Positions 29,298 through 37,883 of a DNA stretch of 64,000 nucleotides are shown here, piece by piece. Made by a program: the position numbers and the translations under genes. A model generated the notes under the pieces. It saw only the letters and a program-made list of their open reading frames with translations, ran no database searches and was not told where the DNA came from. Where the stretch lies: assembly GCF_001953865.1 (NCBI RefSeq), contig NZ_MQUQ01000010.1, positions 47,860 to 111,859 of the forward strand, given 5' to 3'. This stretch comes from Amycolatopsis coloradensis. Lineage in GTDB: Bacteria; Actinomycetota; Actinomycetes; Mycobacteriales; Pseudonocardiaceae. Positions within the stretch are counted from its first letter, which is position 1; every line of letters begins with the position of its first letter.

Positions 29298-30308
29298 GTG
29301 CACTTCGTGCTGCTCAACGCTCGACGTCGCCGGATCGCGTCCGCGCTGGCCATGGTGGCCGCGCTCGGCGTGCTTTCCGCCTGCGGTCAGGACCTCGGCA
29401 AGTCCAACTTCGCCCGTACCACCGTCGCCGCCGAAGGAGGCAGTGGCGGAGAGGTGCCGAGCGGGGCGATCAACGACCCGGCCGTCACCCCCGCGGTGAT
29501 GCGCACGATCGACCCGTGCCCGCTGGTGAACAAGGACGTGCTGAGCAGTCTCGGCACCCCGGAGGACCCGGTGCCGGGGTCCGTCTCGTTCGGTACCTGC
29601 CGGACGAAGGTCGTCGACGCCGGTGGCAAGAAGCTTTCCGTCAGTGTCGACATCGGCGCGTCGACCTACTTGACCAACACCGGTGGTGCCGTGGTCACGG
29701 CGGTGGAGGGCCTGCCGCAGGTGGAGCGGAAGGCCAAGGACGGCAAGAGCTGCGACGTCGGTGTCTTGACGCTGCGCCAGCCCGAGCGCGGCATGAACTT
29801 CTCGGTCACCTACGACGGCGGCGACCCCTGCACGGCTGCCCGTGCGGTGGCGGCGAAGGCCGTGAAGAGCCTGCACGAGTCCCCCGCGAAGTTCCCCTCC
29901 AGCGCGGGCACGCTCACCGCGGTCGACCCGTGCACCGCCGCCGACGCCGCCGTCCTCGGCGAGGTGGTGCCGCACGGCGCGACCTCACTGTCGAGCTTCC
30001 ACTCGTGCGACTGGACGCCGGGTTCCAACCCGCGGATCTCGATCGGCTTCCGCCCCGGCCTCCCGCCGCAGGAACGCGACGGGACCAAAAAGGTCGAGAT
30101 CGACGGCGTCACCGCCTTCCAGAAGGTCGGAAGTGGCAACGACGCCGAGTGCAAAATCGAGTGGCAGCACAAGCCGTGGGTCGACGACGACGTCGAGCTC
30201 GTCAGTGTGATCTACAAGAACTACGACGAGAAGAAGGACGAAGTCGCGTCCTGTGAGAAGGCGGCCAAGATCGCCGAATCGGTGATCTCGAAGCTCCCGA
30301 AGCCCTGA
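29298..30308 (+). CDS. DUF3558-like lipoprotein with two repeated domains
   Basis: This secreted lipoprotein of about 336 residues has a basic N-terminus (NARRRRIASAL), a hydrophobic segment and the lipobox GVLSACG. The mature part has two similar halves, each opening with Asp-Pro-Cys (DPCPLVNKDVLSSLG and DPCTAADAAVLGEV), the pattern of DUF3558-like domains. The same type of domain forms the outer part of the Ser/Thr kinase at 50270. The function is unknown. GTG 29298 and GTG 29307 are both possible starts. Confidence 0.75.
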   Translation: MHFVLLNARRRRIASALAMVAALGVLSACGQDLGKSNFARTTVAAEGGSGGEVPSGAINDPAVTPAVMRTIDPCPLVNKDVLSSLGTPEDPVPGSVSFGTCRTKVVDAGGKKLSVSVDIGASTYLTNTGGAVVTAVEGLPQVERKAKDGKSCDVGVLTLRQPERGMNFSVTYDGGDPCTAARAVAAKAVKSLHESPAKFPSSAGTLTAVDPCTAADAAVLGEVVPHGATSLSSFHSCDWTPGSNPRISIGFRPGLPPQERDGTKKVEIDGVTAFQKVGSGNDAECKIEWQHKPWVDDDVELVSVIYKNYDEKKDEVASCEKAAKIAESVISKLPKP

Positions 30309-30376
30309 CGCTGGCGGCATCCGGCCGGGCGAGGTAGGAAGGGGACATCCCACCCGCCGACGTGTCGGAGACCGCC

Positions 30377-31378
30377 ATGAAGAAGATCATCAACGACCCG
30401 AAGACGGTGGTCGCGGAATCCCTGCGCGGGCTCGCCGTCGCGCACGCGGACGTTCTGCGCGTGGAGGACGATCCGGCGATCGTGGTGCGCGTGGACGCGC
30501 CCGTGGCGGGCAAGGTCGCCGTGATCTCCGGCGGTGGATCCGGCCACGAACCCCTGCACGGAGGCTTCGTCGGGCAGGGCATGCTGGCGGCCGCCGTGCC
30601 GGGCGCGGTGTTCACCTCGCCGACGCCGGACGCCGTCGAGGCCGCGGTCAAGGCCACCACCGGCGACGCGGGCGCGCTGCTGATCGTGAAGAACTACACC
30701 GGCGACGTGCTCAACTTCGAGACCGCCGCGGAACTCGCCGCCGCCGAGGGGCTGGACGTGCGCAGTGTCGTGATCGACGACGACGTCGCGGTCAAGGACT
30801 CCACGTACACCGCCGGTCGCCGCGGGGTCGGCGGCACGGTGCTGCTGGAGAAGATCACCGGCGCCGCCGCCGACCGCGGAGACCCCCTCGACGCGGTGGA
30901 AGCCTTGGCGCGCAAGGTGATCGGCCAGGTCCGCTCGATCGGCGTCGCGCTCACCGCGCCGACCGTGCCGCACGCGGGGGAGCCGAGTTTCGACCTCGCC
31001 GACGACGAGATCGAGTTCGGCATCGGGATCCACGGCGAACCCGGAATCGCAAGGACACCGGCCCTGTCCGCCGACGAACTCGTCGCGCGGATGGTCGAGG
31101 CGCTGGTGACGGATCTACCTTTCGGCGAAGGCGACAAGGTCCTGCTGTTCACGAACTCGATGGGCGGCACCCCGCTGGTCGAGCTGTACCTGGCACACGG
31201 CATCGCCGAGCGGCTGCTGGCCGAGCGTGGGATCGTGGTCGAACGGCGCCTGGTGGGGCCGTACATCACCAGCCTCGAGATGCAGGGGATGAGCCTGACG
31301 TTGCTGAAACTGGACGACGAGCTGACCGAGTTGTGGGACGCGCCGGTGAACACCCCGGCCCTGAGGTGGGGAGTCTGA
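30377..31378 (+). CDS. dhaK: PTS-dependent dihydroxyacetone kinase, substrate-binding subunit DhaK
   Basis: This 333-residue subunit binds dihydroxyacetone covalently through a histidine as a hemiaminal; here that is His219 in EFGIGIHGEPGI. The family segments GKVAVISGGGSGHEPLH and IVKNYTGDVLNFETA are nearly as in E. coli DhaK. The ATG at 30377 matches the family start MKKIINDP; a GTG at 30362 is possible. It is followed by dhaL with a one-base stop/start overlap. The complex makes dihydroxyacetone phosphate using phosphate from the PTS instead of ATP. Confidence 0.95.
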   Translation: MKKIINDPKTVVAESLRGLAVAHADVLRVEDDPAIVVRVDAPVAGKVAVISGGGSGHEPLHGGFVGQGMLAAAVPGAVFTSPTPDAVEAAVKATTGDAGALLIVKNYTGDVLNFETAAELAAAEGLDVRSVVIDDDVAVKDSTYTAGRRGVGGTVLLEKITGAAADRGDPLDAVEALARKVIGQVRSIGVALTAPTVPHAGEPSFDLADDEIEFGIGIHGEPGIARTPALSADELVARMVEALVTDLPFGEGDKVLLFTNSMGGTPLVELYLAHGIAERLLAERGIVVERRLVGPYITSLEMQGMSLTLLKLDDELTELWDAPVNTPALRWGV

Positions 31379-32010
31379 TGGCCTGCACCGCCGAGACGCT
31401 CGCCGCCGCCTTGCGGGCGGCGGCCGCGGTGATCGCCGGACATCGCGGCGAGCTGATCGACCTCGACCGTGCGATCGGCGACGCCGACCACGGTGAGAAC
31501 ATGGACAGGGGTTTCGCCGCCATCGTGTCCGCTTTGGACGCTCTGGCCCCCAAGACACCCGAAACCCCCGCCGCGGTGATGAAACTCGCCGCCACGACGT
31601 TGATCTCGAAGGTGGGCGGGGCGGCGGGGCCGTTGTACGGCACGGCTTTCCTGCGCGCGTCGGTCAAGCTGGGTGACGCCGCGGAGGTGGACGGCCCGTT
31701 GCTCGTCGAAGCCTTGCGCGCGGCACTCGAAGGGGTGCAGGCGCGCGGCAAGGCCGTCGGAGGAGACGCGACCATGGTCGACGCGCTCATTCCCGCGGTA
31801 TCCGCCGCCGAAGAGGCGGCCGGTTCGGACATCGCGGCCATCCTGACCGCCGCGGCGGACGCCGCGGACAAGGGCGCCGAGTCCACTGTGGACCTCGTGC
31901 CGCGCAAGGGTCGCGCGTCCTACCTCGGCGAGCGCGCGAAGGGGCATCTCGACCCAGGGGCCCGTTCGACGGCGCTGGTGCTGCGCGCGTTCGCGGAGGC
32001 GGCCCGGTGA
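31378..32010 (+). CDS. dhaL: PTS-dependent dihydroxyacetone kinase, ADP-binding subunit DhaL
   Basis: This 210-residue helical-barrel subunit holds ADP as a cofactor that is rephosphorylated by DhaM and passes phosphate to dihydroxyacetone. The metal/phosphate-binding aspartates are in DLDRAIGDADHGENMDRG, and the GGAAGPLYGT and ARGKAVGGDATMVDAL loops are conserved. It starts within the dhaK stop codon (TGATG) and overlaps dhaM by 4 bp. Confidence 0.94.
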   Translation: MACTAETLAAALRAAAAVIAGHRGELIDLDRAIGDADHGENMDRGFAAIVSALDALAPKTPETPAAVMKLAATTLISKVGGAAGPLYGTAFLRASVKLGDAAEVDGPLLVEALRAALEGVQARGKAVGGDATMVDALIPAVSAAEEAAGSDIAAILTAAADAADKGAESTVDLVPRKGRASYLGERAKGHLDPGARSTALVLRAFAEAAR

Positions 32011-32681
32011 GCGTCGGAATCGTGCTCGTCTCCCACAGCGCCAAACTCGCCGAAGGGCTCGCCGAACTCGCCGCGCAGATGGCACCGGACGTCACCATCG
32101 TGGCGGCCGGAGGACTGTCCGAAGGCGGGATCGGAACGGATTACGACGAGGTCGTCGCCGCGACCCAGCGCGCCGATTCGGGGGCGGGCGTCGTCCTGCT
32201 GTACGACCTCGGCAGCGCGCAGATGACCGCGGACCTCGCCGTCGAATCGCTCGCCGACCCGTCGGCCGCAGTCGTCGTGGACGCACCGCTCGTCGAGGGC
32301 GCGATCGCCGCCGCCGTCGCGGCACAGGGCGGGGCGGATCGCCAGGCCGTCGCCGGAGCCGCCGCCTCGGCGGGTGCCCCGCCGGACCTGACGATCGACA
32401 GCGGCGCGCGAGACGGCGAGAGCGGTGTCGAACTCACGCTGCGCAACGACGTCGGGCTGCACGCGCGGCCCGCCGCGGTCCTGGTCCGGAGCATCGCTGG
32501 GCTGGACGCGGAGGTCACCGTGCGGCTCGGCGAGGAGACCGCGGACGCCAACAGCGTGCTCGCGCTGATGGCTCTCGGCGCCCGTCAGGGTGACCGGATC
32601 GAGGTCCGCGCGCGGGGTGCGCAGGCCAACGAGGCGCTCGCCAAGGTCAAGGACCTGGTCGAGCAGAACTTCGGCGAGTGA
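32007..32681 (+). CDS. dhaM: Phosphocarrier DhaM with EIIA-Man-like and HPr domains
   Basis: This 224-residue protein passes phosphate from the PTS to DhaL. The N-terminal EIIA(man)-like domain has its active His10 in GIVLVSHSAKLAEG. After an Ala-rich linker (about 105-135) comes an HPr domain with His152 in NDVGLHARPAAVLV and the ETADANSVLALMALGA segment. The enzyme I-like third domain found in E. coli DhaM is missing, so the general EI encoded elsewhere must phosphorylate it. The GTG start overlaps the dhaL stop. Confidence 0.93.
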   Translation: MSVGIVLVSHSAKLAEGLAELAAQMAPDVTIVAAGGLSEGGIGTDYDEVVAATQRADSGAGVVLLYDLGSAQMTADLAVESLADPSAAVVVDAPLVEGAIAAAVAAQGGADRQAVAGAAASAGAPPDLTIDSGARDGESGVELTLRNDVGLHARPAAVLVRSIAGLDAEVTVRLGEETADANSVLALMALGARQGDRIEVRARGAQANEALAKVKDLVEQNFGE

Positions 32682-32688
32682 AGCCTGA

Positions 32689-32745
32689 AGTACATGAAGG
32701 ACCCCTTCCTTGCGCCCAGGTACAGGAAGGGGTCCTTCATGTACT
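32689..32745. repeat. GTGAAGG-family hairpin after dhaM (22-bp arms)
   Basis: The arms 32689-32710 (AGTACATGAAGGACCCCTTC and two more bases) and 32724-32745 are exact reverse complements around a 13-base loop. The outer AGTACATGAAGG resembles AGTACGTGAAGG of the copy at 20764. It begins 8 bp after the dhaM stop codon and probably closes the dhaKLM transcript. Confidence 0.85.
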
Positions 32746-32856
32746 CGGGGCTGACCAGGGACTGTCTCGATCCGGAGGGTGACAGCCGCTGCTTTCCGCG
32801 ACCCGGCATGGCACGATCGGAGAAAACTACCAGCGAGTAACCTCCGGAGGCCGGTT

Positions 32857-34632
32857 GTGGCGCGGGAAATCTCGAGTGTGGGAGTCATCGGTCTCGGCAC
32901 CATGGGTGCCGGGATCGCCGAGGTGCTCGCGCGGAGCGGCGTCTCCGTGGTCGCGGTGGAGATCGACGACGACGGCGTCAGCCGGGGCCGGGGTCATCTG
33001 GAACATTCGTCCGAACGGGCGGTGTCCGGTGGCAAACTCGACGCGGACGGCCGGACCGCGTTGCTCGGCCGGATCCGGTACACCACGTCGCTGACCGAAC
33101 TGTCCGATGTGGATCTGGTGATCGAGGCGATCCCGGAGAACCTCGAAGCCAAATTCGACGTGTTCGCGGCGCTGGACAAGATCACCGGCGCGGACACGAT
33201 CTTCGTGTCCAACACCTCCTCGCTGTCGATCACCGAGATCGGCGTGCACACCGGGCGGCCGGGCAAGGTCGTCGGGATGCACTTCTTCAACCCGGCGCCG
33301 ATCCTCAAACTGGTCGAGATCGTCCGCACCGTCGTCACCGAACCCGAGGTCGTCACCGACGTCGTCGCGTTCGCCGAACGCCTCGGCAAGACCCCGGTGG
33401 TGATCGGCGACCGCGCCGGGTTCATCGCGAACGCGTTGCTGTTCGGCTATCTCAACCACGCCGTGCGGATGTACGAGCAGCGCTACGCCACCCGCGAGGA
33501 TCTCGACGCGGCGATGCGGTTCGGCTGCGGATATCCCATGGGGCCCTTGGCTTTGCTCGACCTCATCGGGCTCGACACCGCGTACGAGATCCTCGACACG
33601 ATGTACCACCAGTCGCGTAACCGGCTCCACGCGCCGGCGCCGTTGCTGAAGCAGATGATCACCGCCGGACTGCTCGGCCGGAAGACCGGACAAGGGTTCT
33701 ACACCTACGACGAGCCCGATTCGCCGACAGTGACCGACGCGGTCACGGCGTCCACTGTGGACACGATGGCGCCGCGCGAGGTGCGCAAGGTCGGCGTCGT
33801 CGGAACCGGGACCATGGCGACCGGCATCGTCGAGGTGTTCGCGAAACGGGGTTACGAGGTCATCCTCCGGGCGCGGAGCGCGGAAAAGGCCGCGGCGTCG
33901 GTCGCCCGGGTGAAGAAGTCGCTGGACAAGGCCGTCGTCAAGGGCAAACTCTCCGAAGAGGACGCCGGCGCCGCGCTCGGCCGGATCTCACCGGCCGTGG
34001 AGTTCGAGGAACTGGCCGACGTCGACTTCGTCATCGAGGCCGTCGCCGAGGATCTGGCCGTGAAGCAGGCCGTTTTCGCCGCTCTCGATGACGTCGTGAA
34101 ACCCGGCGCGGTGCTGGCGACGACCACGTCCTCGCTGCCGGTGATCGAATGCGCGGCCGCCACCTCGCGGCCGTCGGACGTGGTCGGCGTGCACTTCTTC
34201 AACCCGGCGCCGGTGATGAAGCTGGTGGAGGTCGTCTCGACCATCGCGACCGCGCCCGACGTGCTCGCGACCGTGGACGCCGTCTGCGCGGGGGTGGGCA
34301 AGCACCCGGTCCACTGCGGCGACCGGGCCGGGTTCATCGTCAACGCGCTGCTGTTCCCGTACCTCAACGACGCGGTGAAGATGCTCGAAGCGCACTACGC
34401 GGAGGCCGACGACATCGACACGGCGATGAAGGTCGGCTGTGGGCTGCCGATGGGCCCGTTCGAGCTGCTCGACGTCGTCGGGCTGGACGTTTCGCTGGCG
34501 ATCCAGCGGACCCTGTTCAACGAGTTCCGCGAAGAGGGCTTCGCGCCCGCGCCGCTGCTGGAGCACCTCGTGACCGCCGGACGGCTGGGCCGGAAGACGG
34601 GGAAGGGTTTCAAGGACTACTCGGCCAAGTAG
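32857..34632 (+). CDS. Tandem 3-hydroxyacyl-CoA (3-hydroxybutyryl-CoA) dehydrogenase
   Basis: This protein of about 591 residues consists of two complete 3-hydroxyacyl-CoA dehydrogenase modules in a row, about residues 5-285 and 305-590. Each has an NAD-binding glycine motif (GLGTMGAGIAEVLA; GTGTMATGIVEVFA), a catalytic histidine in HFFNPAP, GDRAGFI and a C-terminal GRKTGxGF. Single-module enzymes of about 285 residues are the rule for 3-hydroxybutyryl-CoA dehydrogenase. The GTG at 32857 follows CTCCGGAGG; a longer frame upstream to 32779 lacks family similarity. It may serve butyryl-CoA or fatty-acid metabolism. Confidence 0.9.
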   Translation: MAREISSVGVIGLGTMGAGIAEVLARSGVSVVAVEIDDDGVSRGRGHLEHSSERAVSGGKLDADGRTALLGRIRYTTSLTELSDVDLVIEAIPENLEAKFDVFAALDKITGADTIFVSNTSSLSITEIGVHTGRPGKVVGMHFFNPAPILKLVEIVRTVVTEPEVVTDVVAFAERLGKTPVVIGDRAGFIANALLFGYLNHAVRMYEQRYATREDLDAAMRFGCGYPMGPLALLDLIGLDTAYEILDTMYHQSRNRLHAPAPLLKQMITAGLLGRKTGQGFYTYDEPDSPTVTDAVTASTVDTMAPREVRKVGVVGTGTMATGIVEVFAKRGYEVILRARSAEKAAASVARVKKSLDKAVVKGKLSEEDAGAALGRISPAVEFEELADVDFVIEAVAEDLAVKQAVFAALDDVVKPGAVLATTTSSLPVIECAAATSRPSDVVGVHFFNPAPVMKLVEVVSTIATAPDVLATVDAVCAGVGKHPVHCGDRAGFIVNALLFPYLNDAVKMLEAHYAEADDIDTAMKVGCGLPMGPFELLDVVGLDVSLAIQRTLFNEFREEGFAPAPLLEHLVTAGRLGRKTGKGFKDYSAK

Positions 34633-34688
34633 GGCGCGTTGGCGCGAGTGGGCGACCACTCGCGCCGGCGGCCGGTAACTTGGATCGC

Positions 34689-35054
34689 ATGCCGGTTTCC
34701 TCGGGGGTCAGGAGGCGGATCAAGGAGTTTCTCGATCCGGACGACGACCTCCAGTACGTGTTCCCAGCCGACATCTTCGGCAGCGCCAATCCCAGCGTGT
34801 TCATCGCGGTCACCCGCAAGACGATCACGGTGCTGTCGACTGGGCACTGGAGCAGGACGACGCCGAAGCGGGTCATCTCGACAACCCTGCGCGACCAGCG
34901 GATCGGGCCGGTGGACACGGCGACCACCCCGTGGTTCAAGTTCTGCGGCATCGTCTACGAGCTCGACGACGAGTACGTCTCGGTCGTCCACGCCGCCGAC
35001 GCGGAAATAATGCGTGACGCGGCAAAACCTGAAGATCCCCTGCCGGACCTCTAA
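34689..35054 (+). CDS. Small conserved hypothetical protein, PH-like
   Basis: This 121-residue soluble protein (MPVSSGVRRRIKEFLDPDD...) has a predicted run of beta-strands (PSVFIAVTRKTITVLSTGHW, then ISTTLRDQRIGPVD) like the PH-type domains found in actinobacterial proteins that sense or bind at the membrane. No catalytic residues are recognisable. It is followed after 10 bp by a DUF1963 gene in the same direction. Confidence 0.7.
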   Translation: MPVSSGVRRRIKEFLDPDDDLQYVFPADIFGSANPSVFIAVTRKTITVLSTGHWSRTTPKRVISTTLRDQRIGPVDTATTPWFKFCGIVYELDDEYVSVVHAADAEIMRDAAKPEDPLPDL

Positions 35055-35064
35055 GCTCGCCGGA

Positions 35065-35898
35065 GTGCGCCAGCTGACATACGACGGGGTGCCGATCCCC
35101 GGCTTGAACGACCTGGTCCGGACGGCCATCCGCCTGCATCCCGCGCAAGGCGACCCCCGTCCGGACGAAAGCCATCTGGGCGGCCCGCTGCTCTGGCCGT
35201 CGGACGAACCGTGGCCGGAATGCCCGGTGACCTGGCCGCCGGACCCGGACGCGTCCGACGACGCGTGGGCGGGCGGGCATCCGCTCGACGAGCCGGTTCC
35301 GGCGATGGTCGGTGCCGCGCAGTTCTTCCGTGGCGACTTCCCCGAACTGCCCTTCCCGGAGGGCACCGACGTCCTGCAGATCCTGTTCTGCCCGATGGAG
35401 CACAACAGCCCGCATCACCAAGGGCCCGCGCTCCGGCTGGTGTGGCGTGATTCCGGCGAAGTCGAGGACATCTCGGACCCGCCGCCCGTGCCCGAGGACG
35501 CCGACGCCGCTCTTCTGCCGGTGCCCTGCGTGTTCGAACCGTGCTCGATCGACGAACTGCCCCGTCTCTGCGACTTCCCGCCGGAAACCCGCGCCGCGCT
35601 CGGTATCCCCGAGGGCGCGCAGGACGACCCGGAGGGCTGGCCGGAGCTGGACCAGTACTCGAAGATCGGCGGCTGGACCGCCTGGCACGCGACCGCTCGT
35701 CACGAGCTGGGCTGCCGGGAATGCGGCGCCGAGCTGCGGCAGACGATCGCGCTGGCCACGGAGGAGCACGAGGTCGGCTGCGGGTGCGAGGTCGCCGAAG
35801 CGGAACCGGCAGGCTGGTCGTTCACCCGGAAGGGGGTGCTGAACGTCTTCACGTGCCCCGCCGACGTCGCGCATCCGTTCAAGGTCCGGATCGACTAG
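35065..35898 (+). CDS. DUF1963 (YwqG-like) protein with cysteine-rich C-terminal part
   Basis: This 277-residue protein has the DUF1963 pattern: HLGGPLLWPSDEPWPEC near the N-terminus and DVLQILFCPMEH in the middle. The C-terminal part adds GCRECGAEL, GCGCEV and TCPADV, which could bind a zinc ion. The function is unknown. The GTG at 35065 is chosen because the residues before it are not conserved-looking and overlap the previous gene. Confidence 0.75.
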   Translation: MRQLTYDGVPIPGLNDLVRTAIRLHPAQGDPRPDESHLGGPLLWPSDEPWPECPVTWPPDPDASDDAWAGGHPLDEPVPAMVGAAQFFRGDFPELPFPEGTDVLQILFCPMEHNSPHHQGPALRLVWRDSGEVEDISDPPPVPEDADAALLPVPCVFEPCSIDELPRLCDFPPETRAALGIPEGAQDDPEGWPELDQYSKIGGWTAWHATARHELGCRECGAELRQTIALATEEHEVGCGCEVAEAEPAGWSFTRKGVLNVFTCPADVAHPFKVRID

Positions 35899-36013
35899 CG
35901 GTCCCGTGCCACCAAGCCGTGTCCCTCGATTCGCTGTCCCTCATCCGCAGTGACCAGTGGGGCACAGGTGACGTGTCGGTACCCCCGATCCTCTCGGTAC
36001 CGGCGCCTGTTCG

Positions 36014-36068
36014 GGTCCGTGAAGGACTCCTTGAGGGCCCAGGTCTCTCAAGGAGTCCTTCACGGACC
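36014..36068. repeat. GTGAAGG-family hairpin in a convergent gap (22-bp arms)
   Basis: The arms 36014-36035 and 36047-36068 are exact reverse complements (outer GGTCCGTGAAGGACTCCTTG). The loop is 11 bases. The right flank resembles bases 30-75 of the window, so the two copies share sequence beyond the hairpin. It sits between the convergent DUF1963 and Lrp-type genes; no T-tract is seen. Confidence 0.85.
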
Positions 36069-36172
36069 GCGGGTCCCGGCCCAGCCGCCGTAGGTACCTA
36101 GAACACCCTTACCTCTCACCCGAAAACGTCACTCTCGATCACCTGTACCGAGCACTGATCTGCGAGTGCGGC

Positions 36173-36646
36173 CTAGGCGGGCGGTAGCAAAGGTCCCCCG
36201 CTCCAGTGCTGGAAGACGAGGTTCGTGTGCACCCGGGCGATCTCGTCGCGGGCGGTCAGCTCGTCGAGCACCAGGCGTTGCAGTTCGGTCGCCGAAGCGG
36301 TGGCGACGTGCGCGAGGAAGTCGTCCGGTCCGGTCAGGTGGTAGACGGCGCGGACCTCGGGCAGTGCCAGCAGATGCTCGACGAACGAGTCCACCAGCGT
36401 CCGCCGGTGCGGGCGGACCTGGACGAACAGGAGCGCTTCGAGCGGACGGCCGAGTTTGGCGGCGTCCACCTCCGCGCGTTGTCCGATGATCACCCCGAGC
36501 TCACGAAGCCGGTTGACGCGGTCGAGGCAGGTCGAGGGCGCGATGCCGGCTTCGGCCGCCAGATCCTTGTTCGAGATCCGGGCGTCGTTCTGGAGCAGCC
36601 GCAGAATCCGCAAGTCGACCGTGCTCAGTTCGACAGAATCCGACAT
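36173..36646 (-). CDS. Lrp/AsnC-family transcriptional regulator
   Basis: This 157-residue regulator has an N-terminal winged helix-turn-helix (LRILRLLQNDARISNKDL followed by GIAPSTCLDRVNRL) and a C-terminal RAM ligand-binding domain with the HLTGPDDFLAHV segment. Such proteins sense amino acids as octamers. It is divergent, by 58 bp, from a methionine gamma-lyase-like gene, which it very likely controls; a palindrome in the gap is the probable operator. Confidence 0.9.
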   Translation of the reverse strand: MSDSVELSTVDLRILRLLQNDARISNKDLAAEAGIAPSTCLDRVNRLRELGVIIGQRAEVDAAKLGRPLEALLFVQVRPHRRTLVDSFVEHLLALPEVRAVYHLTGPDDFLAHVATASATELQRLVLDELTARDEIARVHTNLVFQHWSGGPLLPPA

Positions 36647-36650
36647 TGGC

Positions 36651-36675
36651 GAATGATATCCGAGGATATTGCTTC
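36651..36675. promoter_or_regulatory. Candidate Lrp/AsnC operator
   Basis: An imperfect inverted repeat, GAATGATATC-CGAG-GATATTGCTTC, lies between the divergent regulator and lyase genes, 5 bp from the regulator start. Its AT content is well above its surroundings and the spacing fits an Lrp-type dimer site. It would permit autoregulation and control of the lyase together. Confidence 0.5.
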
Positions 36676-36704
36676 CGATCCGGAGAAAACCGCACCATCT
36701 CGGT

Positions 36705-37823
36705 ATGACCGCAACGCTGCGCACCCGAGCCGTCCACGCCGGCCGTGACGACCTCACGGACCTCGGCGTCCACGCCGCTCCGCTCGACCTGTCCACGACC
36801 TACCCGTCGCGGGACAGCGTCGAGGAGGCGGGCCGCATCGACGAGTTCGCCGCTACGGGCTCGCTGTCCGGGCTCCCCGTCTACGGGCGGCTGAGCAATC
36901 CGACCGTCGAACGATTCGAGAAGGCGCTGGCCGAACTCGAAGGCTTCGAAGACGCCGTCGCGTTCGCCACCGGCATGGCCGCGGTGTCGGCTTCGCTGCT
37001 CGCCGCCGTCGCGCGGGGCAAGCGGCACGTCGTCGCCGTCCGGCCGGTCTACGGCTGCACCGACCACATGCTCACGTCCGGTCTGCTCGGCACCGAGGTG
37101 ACCTGGGCCGATCCGGCGGGACTCGCCTCCGCGGTGCGTCCCGACACCGGACTGGTGCTGCTCGAAACGCCCGCGAACCCGACCCTGCGTGAGGTCGACA
37201 TCGCCGAGATCGTGCGTGCCGCGGGCGATGTGCCGGTGCTGGTCGACAACACCTTCGCGACTCCTGTGCTCCAGCGTCCCGGACGGCACGGAGCCCGGTT
37301 CGTCCTGCACAGTGCGACCAAATTCCTCGGCGGCCACGGCGACGTCATGGGTGGTGTGGTCGCTTGCAGCGCCGAGGACGCCGGGATGCTCCGGCAGATC
37401 CGCTTCGCCACCGGAGGCGTGCTGCACCCGCTAGCCGGGTACATGCTGCTTCGCGGCCTTTCGACGCTCCCGCTGCGCGTCAGCGCCGCGTCCGCGACGG
37501 CCGCCGAACTCGTCGAGCGGCTTCGTTCGCATTCGAACGTCAGCGCGGTGCACTACCCGAGCGTCGGTGGGCCGCTCATCGCGTTCGAGGTCGAAGGCGA
37601 TCCGCACGCGCTCATCGGCGCGGTCCGGTTGATCACCCCGGCCGTCAGCCTCGGCAGCGTGGACTCGCTCATCCAGCATCCCGCCTCGATCAGCCACCGG
37701 ATCGTCGCCGAGGACGACCGGCACGGAGCGGGCGTCACCGACCGGCTGATCCGCATGTCGGTGGGGCTGGAGGACGTCGAGGACCTCTGGCATGACCTGG
37801 ATCAGGCACTCAAGGCTTGCTGA
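36705..37823 (+). CDS. Cys/Met-metabolism PLP-dependent enzyme, methionine gamma-lyase-like
   Basis: This 372-residue enzyme of the gamma-family has its PLP lysine at Lys206 in LHSATKFLGGHGD, and YGRLSNPTVERFEKALAELEG and LLETPANPTLREVDI are typical. YGCTDHM puts a cysteine (Cys118) where methionine gamma-lyases have their active-site cysteine and most cystathionine enzymes have glycine, so L-methionine cleavage to methanethiol, ammonia and 2-oxobutyrate is plausible. The protein is some 20 residues shorter than usual, with the segment after residue 290 (HSNVSAVHYPSVGGPLIAF) condensed. The divergent Lrp regulator fits an amino-acid-degrading role. Confidence 0.85.
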   Translation: MTATLRTRAVHAGRDDLTDLGVHAAPLDLSTTYPSRDSVEEAGRIDEFAATGSLSGLPVYGRLSNPTVERFEKALAELEGFEDAVAFATGMAAVSASLLAAVARGKRHVVAVRPVYGCTDHMLTSGLLGTEVTWADPAGLASAVRPDTGLVLLETPANPTLREVDIAEIVRAAGDVPVLVDNTFATPVLQRPGRHGARFVLHSATKFLGGHGDVMGGVVACSAEDAGMLRQIRFATGGVLHPLAGYMLLRGLSTLPLRVSAASATAAELVERLRSHSNVSAVHYPSVGGPLIAFEVEGDPHALIGAVRLITPAVSLGSVDSLIQHPASISHRIVAEDDRHGAGVTDRLIRMSVGLEDVEDLWHDLDQALKAC

Positions 37824-37883
37824 GTTCTGCGATCGCCATCACCAAGATGTCGACAAATCGTCCGCCCTGGCTAACCTGGTCGG

